NCBI GenBank assembly: GCA_950106755.1
Contig: OX467082.1
Location: 25,296,001 to 25,360,000 of the forward strand
DNA: 64,000 nt
Source of the DNA: Climacium dendroides
Lineage: Eukaryota > Streptophyta > Bryopsida > Hypnales > Climaciaceae
Direction of reading: 5' to 3'
Shown: positions 12,038 through 24,190 of the stretch, piece after piece
How the letters are laid out: every line of letters starts with the position of its first letter
Position numbering within the stretch: the first letter of the stretch is position 1
Program-made: the position numbers and the translations under genes
Notes under the pieces: model-generated
Told to the model about the DNA's origin: nothing
What the model saw: the letters and a program-made list of their open reading frames with translations, nothing else
Databases searched by the model: none

Positions 12038-12058
12038 GGACACGTTTTTCTTCTAGTG
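12038..12058 (-). repeat. right terminal repeat of the CACTA element
   Basis: Read outward-in on the minus strand this is CACTAGAAGAAAAACGTGTC. It is the outer boundary of the 11-bp-unit-rich region. The plus-strand bases just outside are ATT, which would be the 3-bp target duplication; the partner copy on the left was not located. Confidence 0.75.
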
Positions 12059-13540
12059 ATTTGTCCCCTCAAAGCATTATAGAAAGTCATTGTGAAAAGT
12101 CATTGCATAATTTAATTTGTAATCCTTCTTAGGGCTTTTCACAAGGAGACATTGTCATAAATTATGGGTTTGGGATATGTTATTCAAAAATGAAAATAGA
12201 ATTTGTTTTTTGAAACTTCAACCATACAAAACTTGAGTAAAGTATTTGACCAAAGTGTAGAAAAAATTTCAATCCATTTGACCACGCAAATTGAAAGATT
12301 ATAACATTTGAAGTGAGAATTTTTTTTTTTCACTCTTGTAAGATAAGGTCAATAGACTTTGGGCCCTCTTGGAGTACAAACTTTGTTTTTTATAGGAATG
12401 AGGATTTTGACCATTCATAAACATATGATGTTAGGTTCACTTGTGAAAAATTTTAGAAGCAAATAAAATGTTTAGCTTCTACTAAATCACCCTTCAATGC
12501 AAGGAGGTTAAGCAAATTGGCAATACATAAGTCATTTTTTGATGATTTCTTGTACAATGAGAAAAAAACTTATTTGAAATCCAAACAATGAAAAGCCAAA
12601 GACAAACATTTGGAATGTAGACTTCACAAATTGCAACTTGAAGTAAAAAGGGAATGTTTTTTTCTTAAAACCACCCCAATATAGCTAACAAAGTTTGACT
12701 CCTCTTAGAATTAAATTCAAGGCTAGAATTTATTTATTTTTGGACAATTGAATGCCATATTTTATTAATTATATACATGCCATATTTCAAAAGTTGATGA
12801 ATTTTTTGCAAAAGATTCCCCAAAGATTTCTAAATTACCTGAGCTACCAAAAAAATTCAATGCAACATAACTAATGATAGACACCCTATTATAAAAAAAT
12901 TATTTTTTCATACATATTCACACATTTTATCCAAATTTCAGGAACATCTAGCCAAAAATAACTTCATCAAAAACTACCCAAGGTTTCTTGCATACAATTT
13001 CCTACCCAAGATTTCTTGCATACAATGAACAAACACTTCATCCTTTAGGGGTTAAAATCATACCAATGCTTTTTATAAAAATTCTTGTCCTAACTTTGTA
13101 TTGTATTGGAGTGAGAATCTCATTCCCGAAATTGAAATATTGGGCCAATCCTTGCACCTTGCGTCCCAAAGGTGCTTTTCCATCTCAATGGTTGCTAGAA
13201 TGTGTATGTGTGGTCCTCATTATTTTTGGCATTGCCTCTTGTCCAAAGTTGGCCACAGAAACAATGACTTCATTTCCAACGGGTGCAGCGTCCAAAATTG
13301 GTTGAAAAAAAAGACACCATGAATAATGTAAAGATCCTCTAATGAATTCCTCTAGCCATTAGAAGATCTTCACATTTATCAGTAAATACTAGTTTCCCTA
13401 CCACCGAAGTACATAATCAAATTAAAATACAAGAAAACGAATTTCCAATCGAAGATATTCTGCCAGCTGAAGAAAAATGCAATTGCGGACAGCATGCGCT
13501 AAACCTTAGCGTGACATTGACAAATATGAGGGCAATTAAG
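12059..13540. other. AT-rich intergenic stretch, no gene recognised
   Basis: Low-complexity AT-rich sequence with many A and T runs. The open frames at 12988-13322 overlap each other in two frames, lack splice or domain support, and are judged chance. Confidence 0.5.
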
Positions 13541-13770
13541 TTAACAAATTGTATATACAGAATAAATTGTCCTTGGTGCAAGCTCCTCAGGCAGGTCGCA
13601 GTTGTAGTTGTCCATCAGAAAACCATTAAAGCCGGTGAAGTATAAGCTTAGAGACTGCTGCCAGAATCTATGGACACAGACCAACATCAGTAGAACAATC
13701 CCAAGAATGAATCCATAACAGCATGGCTGTCCCGCAGGCAAGACGAAGCTACGTACTCCGTCAATTGTCC
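13541..13770 (-). CDS. possible terminal exon of a small membrane protein
   Basis: On the minus strand, a TTCTAG acceptor-like site at about 13771 leads into an open frame ending at 13541. It encodes a hydrophobic helix of about 20 residues (CCYGFILGIVLLMLVCVHRFW), then FTGFNGFLMDNYNCDLPEEL. The helix and the acceptor are the only support. No upstream exon was identified, and the next gene on the strand (J-domain) ends 0.56 kb upstream. It could instead be part of a 3' UTR. Confidence 0.25.
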
Positions 13771-14334
13771 TAGAATAATCGAAATATTATTCCTCCATCT
13801 TTGCTATCATACTGCGCACGAAAAAATACGCATCAAAAAGTGCAGTTAAACACAAAAATCTTCGGCTTGAAGGGACGAGTACGAACAATAGAGACCGTTG
13901 CAAAGTACAGATTGTTCCTCGTCGTGGCATAAGAGAACAGGATTGAAAAGTCAATTTGAACCACGCAACCCTAAAATCTCAAGATTGCGCCATTTCAAAT
14001 CCATGTACGTATCCCACAATAAGGAGAGTCTCCCAAGCACTTTGCATAAACAAGCTGGTATTTTTGTCGACGATCATTGGAGTAGTGAAGCAGTCTTTAC
14101 CTAGACAAGTTGAAAGATCTCCCCCAGCTGAAAGAGAAAAGTCGTCGAGATCAGCAACAACTTGTTGAGACCATGTATTGGCAAGGGACTTGTTACCGCT
14201 GGTTCCGAGGTTGAAGTGTGCATCTCATCGAAGCCTCAACCTTCAAAGCACCAACTTAATCTAGTTGTGAGATTTAAATAAATTGTGAGATAATTAATCT
14301 CGGAGCAGTTTAGCTCCAATCGGCAAACCCAATG

Positions 14335-17300
14335 TCATCTGGCAGCCATTGCAATCATGCTACTGGGTATTAGAAGTTGTTTCATGCGTGTAATAAGCTT
14401 AAAGGTCTCCTCAGCCTCCACCTGCCGCTGAGGATCACCTTGTACAGAGGCTGAGGTCCGGTCAGGATGATATCGAAGAAGAGCCTTCTTGTAAGCTGCA
14501 TTTACCTGCGAAGTCCGTTCGAGTCGATTATCAGGAATGATATTGCAGGAGAAGGAGATGAGAAACTTCAACTAGCAAGTTCATGGTATCATTGAAACGA
14601 GAGAAAAGATTCAAGAGGAAGAATGCATCAAACGAGTGTTACAAACTGATGCAATCAATATGTACCATTCGTAGGCGTAACACATGCTAATGTCTGCAAT
14701 TCAGTTCAAAATGAGAGAAATCTTACCTGTTGACTAGACGGACATAAGCCACCCTCAACAGGAATCTGAAGGAGGCGAAGCAATTGGGCCATATCCCTGC
14801 ACCCTGAGGCCAGGCGCTCAAGCTCAGCCTGCACCTTACTGCGAATCTGATTCTTCAAACCCATGTTCCTTTCTTCCTGCTCCATCAAACCAAAATATAC
14901 TTAGAAATAACCACGCCCTCCCCATGAATACGTGGAGTTCAAGAATCGAACAGATATGTTTGATTAATAATGTCTCTAATGACTTAGTGGAGCGTGTAAG
15001 AGCAATGGTGGACTGCTCCCGACTTAGTCCAGATGCAATCTGTCGCTATTTCATAAGAGAGAGCTCAACAGCATCAGAATATCTCATCTCTTGGGTACAC
15101 CTCCTTTGAATTACAGCACAACCCCAATCTTAATACCTTTTGTTGAATTTGACGAATCTCTTCCAGTCTCTGCTTCTGCCGTAATTCAACCTCATTCTTC
15201 CGATCTGCTTCAGCCCTCTTTCGTTCCCGCAGTCTTCGCGACTCCTGGGCCTTTACATTTCACAACTTAACTGAGATACTTGAAGCAGCTTATAAATTCT
15301 TTCTGCCGAGCAGCTTATTCTTTTGCACATGCAGTGAATCGAAGATAACAAGGTAATCCTAAGAGTTCCAAACGCTGTGGCCCTTCACAAACCTTCCACG
15401 TGGCTGAAAATTAACTAAAAAGTCAGGAGACATATATGTCCCTCTACGAGGGGTTAACACTTTATAAGACACCTATAAGGCCCTTCCTAACACAGCCCCA
15501 AGACCACTCATATCTGACTTCACAATTTCGACCTTCAATATCTTCCACGAAACTTGACAAAATCAAGCAAATAACCACTCAAGAACCTAACCTTCCCCTC
15601 TAATTCTCAATTGTTCGTCCACATTAAAGAGTCATTTGAAGAGCCAGTCAATACGGAACCAAACAGTTCGACTTCAGTATCAACTCAATGGTAGTATGCA
15701 TCAAAAGAATTTCGATTTGGGTATCAAATCAAATGCACCGAACCATTTCTAAATCGCAAAATCCATAAATCATCAAATACAGAATGCTCATGCTAGCGCT
15801 CACCTGTTTCTGGAGCTCCTGCTGTCGCCGTGCCCACTCTTCTTCGTCCGCCAGCTTAAAATCAGCCGTTTCTTTCAACTTCTCTCGACCTGCCAGAAGG
15901 TCCTGCCCTACGTCTAAAGCTGGTTCCAGTACCACTGAATCTCCGGTACATTGGTTCCCGATGTTCAGTGTATCAGCCCCAACATGGCAACTTGTACTTG
16001 CACCATCAGTCCCATTAGTACGAAGCTTCAACTGCGTCCAATATGCATCAAAGCCGTCCTCTGGCTCGCAACGTCTCCTGACGCTCTTCCTCACATCCGT
16101 CGAACATGAAGCCCTTGCAAACTCATTCTTCAGCGAAGGATCCTTCAAAGAGGTACCCGAAGATTCGGGTGACCCTGGATCAGGAGTTGCAGGAGCAGGT
16201 CGCTTTCTACTCCCTGACACCACTTCATCAGGCTCTGCGTTTCCATTCTCTCTAGGCTCGACTTGAACCACGGAATCAGAAGATGTCGAAGTACTCTCAG
16301 AAAGCTCCTGATAGCTGACATCTCTCCCTGCGTCACGAAAGTCCAAGCCTCTCGAATAAATGAAAACTGAAACAATTCTGATCTCTACTAACGTGGACTT
16401 CGACATTACTGATAATATTGATTCAATGCTAACACAAAGATAGTACTGAAACGACATTGAAATCGACACTGAAATCTATATTACAAGAGATTCATAAATT
16501 CGATACTACTTTCTCCCAATTCATAAAATCAATACAATATTGATAATTGCAAATCGAGTAATGTGGGTATTATCTTGATTGTTTACTGATTAACCCATAA
16601 GCGTTCCAAAGTCCATATTTGGGAAGATGAACATAGCGCTTCTAGGTGAAGTTCTGTCAAAACAGCTTCTCGTTCATCTCAAGTATTATTTGAATCATCC
16701 AAAGATAACCTTCCTTTATGACGGAATTGTCGGAATTGAGGCAAGGGATACATTCGTACAAAGATAGAAGCAAAAATGTGCAGAAATTCAAAACAGGATT
16801 CATGCGATGAAGGGTTGATGAATTGAATATAGATTGAACCCCACATTCACCGACTCAATATTATTTCACACTTCGTTACGGTAAAACAGATAATTCTCGT
16901 TTTCCCGTTTCTAATTCAGCAACGGTTCACACGTTTTCTAACGTTATCAATGTGTATGTGTCCTTACAGCTTCAGAATTGGTCTTCAGGAACAGAATCCA
17001 AAAAATTGCAGTGTGAATCAGAAACGCAATGAAAAAGTGAGAGAACGAGAATATGTATATATGTATATAGTCGCCTCACGTACTTGGGCTTTCCTGATGG
17101 ACTGGACCAACATGCCCATTGGATTGCACGGTTTCCGCAGTTCCCGAGTCCCCTCCCAAATTGGCTGAAGAGTTTGGTGACTGTGGTCCTTGCGACCCCC
17201 ACCCATTCGTCCCCGCTTTCGACCCCTCACTTCGCATGGGAGGGCATGTCCTGCGTTTCAAAGTAGCAGCCTCCCACTGCTTGCGCAGCGTCTGTTGCGA

Positions 17301-17612
17301 ATCATCAACAAGCTCCGGCCCCACACAATCGCTGTCATCATCTGTCTTGTCATCCTCTCTCCTCGTTTGTTCCTGTTTTGGATTCCTGTTTTCACATGAT
17401 CGGAACTCCCATGGCGGCCACGAGGAGTTCCGAGACTTGGATGCGGCGGGTGAAACGAGCTCTCGATGAGGCGGAGGGGGCCGTGAACCGAGGAACTGAC
17501 AATCATCGTCGCTGTCCTCACTGTAGATGGAATCGCAGCTCTCAAACGCAGAGCTCGCTTCCGAGGAACTGCGGGCGATAGGCATGGATGTAAACCTCAT
17601 ACTCTGGCACAT
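14335..17612 (-). CDS. J-domain (DnaJ-like) protein with C-terminal J domain
   Basis: Five minus-strand exons join in frame to about 506 residues: 17084-17612, 15804-16366, 15137-15244, 14727-14876 and 14335-14505. The first donor could be at 17080 instead, paired with an acceptor in the GLDF region. The N-terminal 360 residues are serine-rich and acidic, probably disordered (SEDSDDDCQFLGSRPPPPHR). Residues about 350-420 are a charged coiled coil (ESRRLRERKRAEADRKNEVE, LRQKQRLEEIRQIQQK). The C-terminal exon is a J-domain core, AAYKKALLRYHPDRTS, with the HPD tripeptide at residues 463-465, then QVEAEETFKLITRMK. HPD stimulates the ATPase of Hsp70 partners. A J domain at the extreme C terminus after a coiled coil recalls plant auxilin-like proteins, but no clathrin-binding motif is clear. 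The start ATG (17612) is uncertain; ATG at 17600 is also possible and a 5' exon near 18.5 kb cannot be excluded. Confidence 0.85.
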
Positions 17613-18870
17613 CACAATTGAGCAACCTTAACCCCCAAATTCCAGTGTTACATTAGCAAATTCAAGCAACCGTTCTTGACTTCTACACACTACGCTTCTA
17701 CAGCATGCAAAAAATTGCATACCCTAAGATTCTCGTTCTCTAAATAAGACTAGCCCTTGAAATATACTCCTGGAGAATAATCATACACACCCCGGAGAGA
17801 CATTTCAGGGGTGCTGTCTCTCTAAGAGCAGTACACTCTCCTCTCAATTATCACCTCTCAATACTCAACTCCCAAACAATAGCAAACCTCATCCTCAACA
17901 TGCCAAGATCCGATAGCAAAAAGATTGAAGTACCTGGGGTTGTATCCGATGCCAATAATTAAGCCTCCTCGCCAGAGCTTCCTTTTCTTCTTTACAAACC
18001 CCACAGACAGTTCAAGTATGCGAAACCCTCTTACGAGATTGCAGCAAAAAAAGATTACAAAAAAACTCGGTTCTCCTCTACCTACGCAAATTCCGTTTTG
18101 CCAATGCAAATCATCTCTCTTACGCACCCTCGCATGCAACTACTGCTCCTCCAATTGACTAACGCTTCTGAAACGCCAGCCCCAGCCCTTCTTCAATAAG
18201 ATTGAGCTTATCACGATGAGAACATTACCAGAAGATAAAAAATCTCTACCAAGGATGCTAAAGCGGAGAGTTCAATCGCAGTGAGTCCCAAGCACCTAAC
18301 CCTGCGCAATTGTTCCCGTACGAAAAGCTCTAACGGTTAGAATATCCAACCCCAATTGTGGAAAATACTACCTCCGAATCTGCAACAAACAAGCTCAAGA
18401 ACCAAAGGCAGAAGCGGATTTTTCCTCGCAGTTACGGCAGCGATAGCAGAGGCGCCATGCCCACGATGGTGGCTGCAGCGATCGCGCGGGGAAGAGGCTC
18501 CATGGCCATAGCGTCGACACGGAATTGCATTGCAACGAGCGACAGAAAGGCTACGGAACGCCAAGTTCGGTCTGTTTTCTGTACGTCTAGGTTTCCTTCT
18601 TCAGGAAGATCGCGGAACGGGCCGGGTGGGTGGGCCGGGTGGGGACGGGACGGGACGGGTGGGTGGGGTCGGTCCGGTCTTGGATTGGACTAATAATGGT
18701 AGATCCAGGGGGCAGCATCGGGGAAGGATAAAATTTTCTGTCTGCCCGGACGAGCTCCCGCGCTTTTCGTCCTCCCGCCTTCTTCATCTTCTTTTAGCGT
18801 AATTCGGCATTTCTTTCGCAGTGTGGGAATTCCAGAAGAAAGTTGCTCTGAATTAAAAATAAAGGTAAGG
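17613..18870. other. 5' region of the J-domain gene, GC-rich patch
   Basis: Base composition rises sharply at about 18420-18790, with G-rich runs on the plus strand (GGGACGGGACGGGTGGGTGG near 18650). Minus-strand open frame 18337-18564 begins MAFRSLSVARCNAIPCRR, but nothing shows it splices to the J-domain exons. The patch is best read as promoter and 5' untranslated sequence of the minus-strand gene. Confidence 0.35.
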
Positions 18871-18879
18871 TACCAGGCT

Positions 18880-19190
18880 CTGAAACTGCACAGGTTCTAA
18901 AACCGACATCCTCAAAATGTACACTGTTTATACATGTTATTTTTTTCATAGACTTCAGCAATGTACAAACAATGTACTACATACATTTTAGGAGGTGGGC
19001 GATTTTAGAGCCCTAGGCCATTTCAACTTCAAAATTTTATAACTAATTTCACAAAGCTCCAAGAAATATGAAACGACTTGGATTAGATGCCAATTCCACT
19101 TGTCTTTCAAAGAAAATTGTTTGAAAATTATTTCAAGAAGCTTCGCCTCCCCAAAATTCAGTTTCAGCTCTTAGGTGGACAATTTCTAGA
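18880..19190 (+). repeat. dispersed repeat R1, copy A
   Basis: About 310 bases that recur at 54395-54690 (inverted) and 56335-56650 (direct). Shared landmarks are an AGGAGGTGGGCGATTTTAGA-type word, CATAACTAATTTCACAAAGCTCC-type words, GATGCCAATTCCACTTGTCT and an ending near GGACAATTT. Its left third can fold on itself in the other copies. It is probably a non-autonomous element; no target duplication was identified. Confidence 0.8.
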
Positions 19191-21929
19191 CTTGTTACCT
19201 TAAAGAGAGAAAGAACTCCAATCTTTTTGTGAGATTGGCATGAATTAGGAGTATATTCATCTAATTTCCCATATTATTCCTCTAAGGTATAAGTACAGGG
19301 TTGTCAGCATGTAAGCCTAGCCCTTGTGCATAAAGCTTTTTTATATACTAAGAATGCAACGTCTCACACTGAGGTGTGAAAATTATTGGATTTCAAAGTC
19401 TTAATGAATCAAAAAATTAAAAAATTAATTTTACTTTTATTTTGGTTGTGCAATGGCACAAGGCACACTAATCTCTTCATGAATTAGGAATATGTTTATT
19501 TTGAATCCCATATTATTCTTCTCAAATATAAATACAAGGTTGCTAGCATGTGACCCTAAGAGCCTACCACCTATGTTATTGATACCTCCCATAGTTATAA
19601 GATGTCTATGTTATAGTGAAACCTTCTATATTTTGTTAACTTAGAACTCTTAGAACTCTTGTAATCAAACCTTGCAAGATGACTACAAAATGTTTTGTAA
19701 TATAAACTTGAATTCTAAACAACATGGATTGACCCCTAAAGTATTGTGGTATTTTGGAGGCCCAAAATTGCTTCAAAATATTTGTATCCAAACCAAGGCT
19801 AAAATCTTCATCTTTATTTATACTTGAACAAATTCAATCATAGGATCCTTTAATTAACCTATTCAAGTTACTAGTGGAGATTTGAGTGCATGGAAGGGAC
19901 ATTTTAGGGTTGTTCTCTTTGTTGAAAATAAGCCCTTGCTATTAGAATAGATAAATAACAAAATAATATCTATAAATATTTTTAAATAATATTTTTCTAA
20001 AATATTTAAGTAATATTAAATAACTTAATCATTAATATTATTTTGATATAGTAGGGTCTTGGCCATATCAAATTATTGATGTGGCACAATTTCCAATTTT
20101 TTCACTACTTAGGAATTGAGTATCTTCCATTACTCAGGAATTAGTTGTACTCATTCAGTAGGGTTATTCTTCACTACTTGGAAATTAGTTTATCTTAAGG
20201 ACTAATATTTTTTTTATTAATACATAGTCTTTATTATATAAGACAAAGCTTGGGAGTAAGAAATTATTTTTGGAAATTGATCTCTTTCTATGGTCATATA
20301 GTTTGAGCCCCTATAAAAACATTCTTATTATTAAGTATATTTTTTGTTTTTAATTGGGATTCATTACCAAAGGGGTATGATAAATTATATTTCTAAAATT
20401 CTAATATATTTTCATATCTTAAAAAACTTTCAAAATCTCGTGCCTAAGATTAAGATCATGAAAACCTACCAAAATTTTTATTTGTACCTCAAAGGGACAC
20501 TTAGTCCTTTAGGAATTAATATTTCATTTTTTACTTCAATTTATTTCTATTTTATCAATATTAGGAAAACAATGAAGTATTTTCATTGCTCTAGTACCGT
20601 TATGATATTGGAATAAATTATATTTTGGTAGAAAAGTGCAAAATTGCATCTTGCACATATTTATGTTAATAGTAATTTTGATTATTGTATAATAAATTAT
20701 TTAATAAAAATGTATTATTAAAATTTAGATATTTATTGAATACAATATTTATTATCATATTAGTTATTATGCAATACCATTGATTTATTCTATTATAGTA
20801 TCAATAAAATATAATAACTATTCCAATATAGGTGCAAATATGGTTGTTGATACATGTGCAAATTAATTCAAATCTTGTACTATCAACTTGAATTGCTACT
20901 AATATTTGTATTTTTGACATCTGTAAAAAAAATATAAAAATCTAACAACATTACTTGCCTTCAAGGGTATTTGCTAAATCAAGACTTTGGCATATTGAAT
21001 GACTAAGCCCTTAACTATTTAATAAACAAGCTAAGGAACTCCAAACTATTTAAGAAATTAGAATAAAATTGCCAAATGAAACTTATCATTCCTAGCTCAC
21101 CAAAAGTGCTAACTAAAGATTATTTAGATGAAAATGGTTGACTTTAGGGATTATATTAGAAACAATGTTCAAATTGTTCATTAGCAACTGTTCTTTCATC
21201 CCATAATTCTAGTAAGGTGGGCATATCTATTATGGACCTGATCATGTTTCTATCTACATTTGAAAATTGAAATGTTGAACAAATGTAGATAAGAATGCAA
21301 TCAAGTTGAGAGTCCTTAATGGACATGCTTAAGTTAAGGTTATTTATGAAAGAAGATCATATGCACTCATTTTTGTCATTGATGATATTCCATACATCTT
21401 TAGAAGTCAAATTTTATATAACAAGGGGTACGATTTAAGGATTCAAGTTATTCAATTTTTCAAAAAAGTTATTTTGTATTTAATTTGTTGATTTTTTCCC
21501 TCTAAAATTACTTTATGTCTTAGACTTTAAAACAAATCATACTTGCCATCTAAAAATCACAGATGATTTCAAAAAATTTAGATTTACCATTTTTTTCTCT
21601 ATTTGAAAATCACACGATTTAGAGCATTTTCAACAATAGGGTAAGTAAGCCCACATAACATTTTGGGAATCAAAAATGTATTTTGATCTCTATAGGACCA
21701 AATAATATTTCTAGGCAATATAGAAAATTTGGACAACTTTCTACAAACGGAATTTTCATTATTTTTCTTAAAATTTTCACAAAACATGTCGATGTCTGGA
21801 TGAAGAGCAATTTCAAGGCACAACAATTTTTATAACTTTTGACTTCATGGGTAAAAAATTATTGTATGATATGTAATTTTTTTCTTAACTTAGGCAGCTA
21901 AAAAAATCATTCTTTAAAGAAGAAAATTG

Positions 21930-22240
21930 AAATTGTTTTTAAAATTTCTATGTATATGGAAAGCTTTAAATCATTCCATTTTGATTTATGAAATGAAAGT
22001 TATCAAGAGTTTTAGTTTGTGGGTAGTCATAAAATCTCTATTCTAAAATAAACTTTAAAGTCCTTTAATTCTCAAGTATTTTGAAAAAAAATAAAATCAT
22101 AGGATGTAGATTGTTATTACAACATTGCAACCATTGGGATTGGCATTTTTTCAATTCCATAACTAAATTGATTCTTAACAATTTTTTTATTTTAAATCAT
22201 TATCTACTTCTTTCTATTTACTATTTTTTTCAAGTATAAA
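21930..22240. repeat. left arm of a large imperfect inverted repeat (family R3)
   Basis: Reverse-complements with 23880-24190. Shared words include ATTCCATTTTGAT, AAAATAAACT, AATAAAATCATAGGAT, ACAACATTGCAACCATTGGG and CAATTCCATAA. The spacer is about 1.6 kb and contains the MITE at 22977. A further direct copy of the family is at 61340-61790. Confidence 0.8.
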
Positions 22241-22976
22241 TATGAAATATTTTTTGTGGAAATTTTTTATAAACATTCCTAGATTGTTTTTTTAACATAT
22301 AATGAAAAATTACAAGTTGTGGAATCTACACATTTTGTGTAAAAAGTATGAAAGATGAAATCTAATCGTTTAGGAAGAGTTGAAAAAATACTTCCTTTTG
22401 AAATCCAAGCATCATGATCTTGCAATTGGTAAGTTTTTTTTATTGTAAAATTTTAGGAGTGTGTACTCTAACAAGTTAATCAAAGGGTTTTATGGTTGGA
22501 TTTGTCAAGAAATAAATATAAATGAAGATTTTAGCCTTGCTTTGGAGGCTAGTATTTTAAGCGGTTTTGAGCCTCTAAACATGAAAGAACTTTAGGAGTT
22601 ATTGCTTGGATTCTCCAAAACACCCTTTTGGACACAACAAAAATTGCATTTTTGCTAGGGTTGGCAACTTTGCAATGCTACTTTTTTTTCCTACACAAAG
22701 GTCTTATTTGGCACTCAAGTGCCAAACTTGAATTTCCTTAAGGGGCCCTGTTAGCACATACCATTTACGAGATGATATGTGGCACTTTTTTTTACAAAAA
22801 TGACTTAATTTATACCCATTTGACCTTTGCTTAGAATAGTAGTGATGGTAATTCATTTTGTTTTTATACACAAGGAGACTTACTATTACTATTAGTTGAA
22901 AAATAGAATAATGTATTATAGGAAGTATTAATTCTATAGAATAGTAACTCCATGTTCTACAAAGATGAGGTTTTGC

Positions 22977-23242
22977 CACTACACTAAAATTGGTAAATAG
23001 TGTTGGCTACACTAATTGTGATTTGCAAGGTTAGTGTTAGAATATTATTTACCCATTCTAACACTATTTTAGCTCTATAATAAAATTTGGTCATTTCAAC
23101 ATTTCTACGAGAGTGCATTTAGTGTTAGATGGGAACAAAATATAGAAGTTAGAATGGTAATATAATATTAAGTTAAGACTATGGTCCAGTTCACTACAAT
23201 ACTAATTATCACCCAACACTATTTACCAATTTTAGTATAGTG
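22977..23242. mobile_element. 266-bp CACTA-like MITE
   Basis: Ends are inverted repeats of about 30 bases with one mismatch near the tip: the left end reads CACTACACTAAAATTGGTAA and the right end, read inward, CACTATACTAAAATTGGTAA, both continuing with ATAGTGTTGG. The interior is AT-rich and non-coding, with further TAACACTA-type words. The CACTA tip suggests the CACTA superfamily, but the three bases on either side (TGC and ACA) do not match, so the assignment is provisional. Confidence 0.8.
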
Positions 23243-23879
23243 ACAAAATGGGACTAAAAGCATCACTACTAGCTATGCTACTTAGCCTTGGCAATGCCAC
23301 TTTTTGCTTGCCATCTTCAATTTGAGAAAAATGGCTTCACACTAGCACCTTATCATGTTAAAAGTTGTGTCGTTCCTTTCATCACATTTGCTTAGCAATA
23401 GAGGGCCTTGTAGTAGAAAATTTTACACTCATGCCAATTTGGTCAAATTTGACTATGGCTTTAATGGAAGACGTATATGCTAGTGAGAGGTGTGAGAAGG
23501 AGAAGAACTTTAGCAAGGACTTTAACCCCTTAAGATCCTTGACTACATTTTTCCCAAAAATGCTTTAAAATCACCATTTCTAGAATAAGTATCAAATTTT
23601 GAAAAAAGAAACCATTTTTGGACATATGTAACTATAGGATCTTTTATTATGTTGACTTGAAAACATGTGGAAAAAATTTCAATAATTTTCACCACGTGAA
23701 TTACAGGATACAAACTTTTGAATTCACATAAATCATTTTTGTGAAAAAATGAGCAATTGCACTTCACAAGCTCACATTTGTATGAAAAAATGTCCAAAAT
23801 GGTGGTGCTTCTTTGGATTCATTCTTCAAGGCAAGTTGGCTACATGCTTTAAAAATTTCAAATCATTTAGAATTGTGCA

Positions 23880-24190
23880 ACATATAGGAAAAAATAAGTA
23901 AGTAGAAAGAAGTAGAGAATGATTCAAAATACAAAATTGTTAAGAATTTAATTATGGAATTGAAATATGCCAATCCCAATGGTTGCAATGTTGCAATAAA
24001 CAATTTATATCCTATGATTTTATTTTTCTCAAGAAATATTGAAAATTGAGTAAAATAAAGAATTTCAGAGTTTATTTTAAAGTAGAGAATCCATAATTGC
24101 TCGCAAACTTAAACTCTTTCTAATTTTTGACTCATGGATCAAAATGGAATTATTCAAAATTTTCTAAGTATATATAAATCTAGAAATTTT
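23880..24190. repeat. right arm of the R3 inverted repeat
   Basis: Reverse complement of 21930-22240 at clearly recognisable but imperfect identity; see that entry for the shared words. Indels of one to several bases in A/T runs account for most differences. Confidence 0.8.

Larger units (their letters stand above)
6690..12058 (+). mobile_element. CACTA (En/Spm) transposon, left end not found
   Basis: The coding region carries the usual plant CACTA set (transposase-associated segment, Tnp2, DUF4218-like, DUF4216-like). The right terminus is clear: the minus strand at 12058 begins CACTAGAAGAAAAACGTGTC, which has the CACTA start and the A-rich followers typical of these elements. Just inside it are several copies of the TGCAACT/TGCGACT word. 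No matching CACTA-AGAAAAA terminus was found to the left within the window, so the start given is only the beginning of coding-like sequence. The left end may be deleted, diverged or outside the window. The coding region has nonsense codons, so the copy is not autonomous as it stands. Confidence 0.85.

Noticed and set aside
12988..13322. Overlapping plus-strand frames of 73-105 codons
   Set aside because: Two frames overlap in AT-rich sequence with no recognisable motif.
18337..18564. Minus-strand frame starting MAFRSLSVARCN as first exon of the J-domain gene
   Set aside because: No donor/acceptor pair links it convincingly to 17612, and the GC-rich patch opens frames on both strands.
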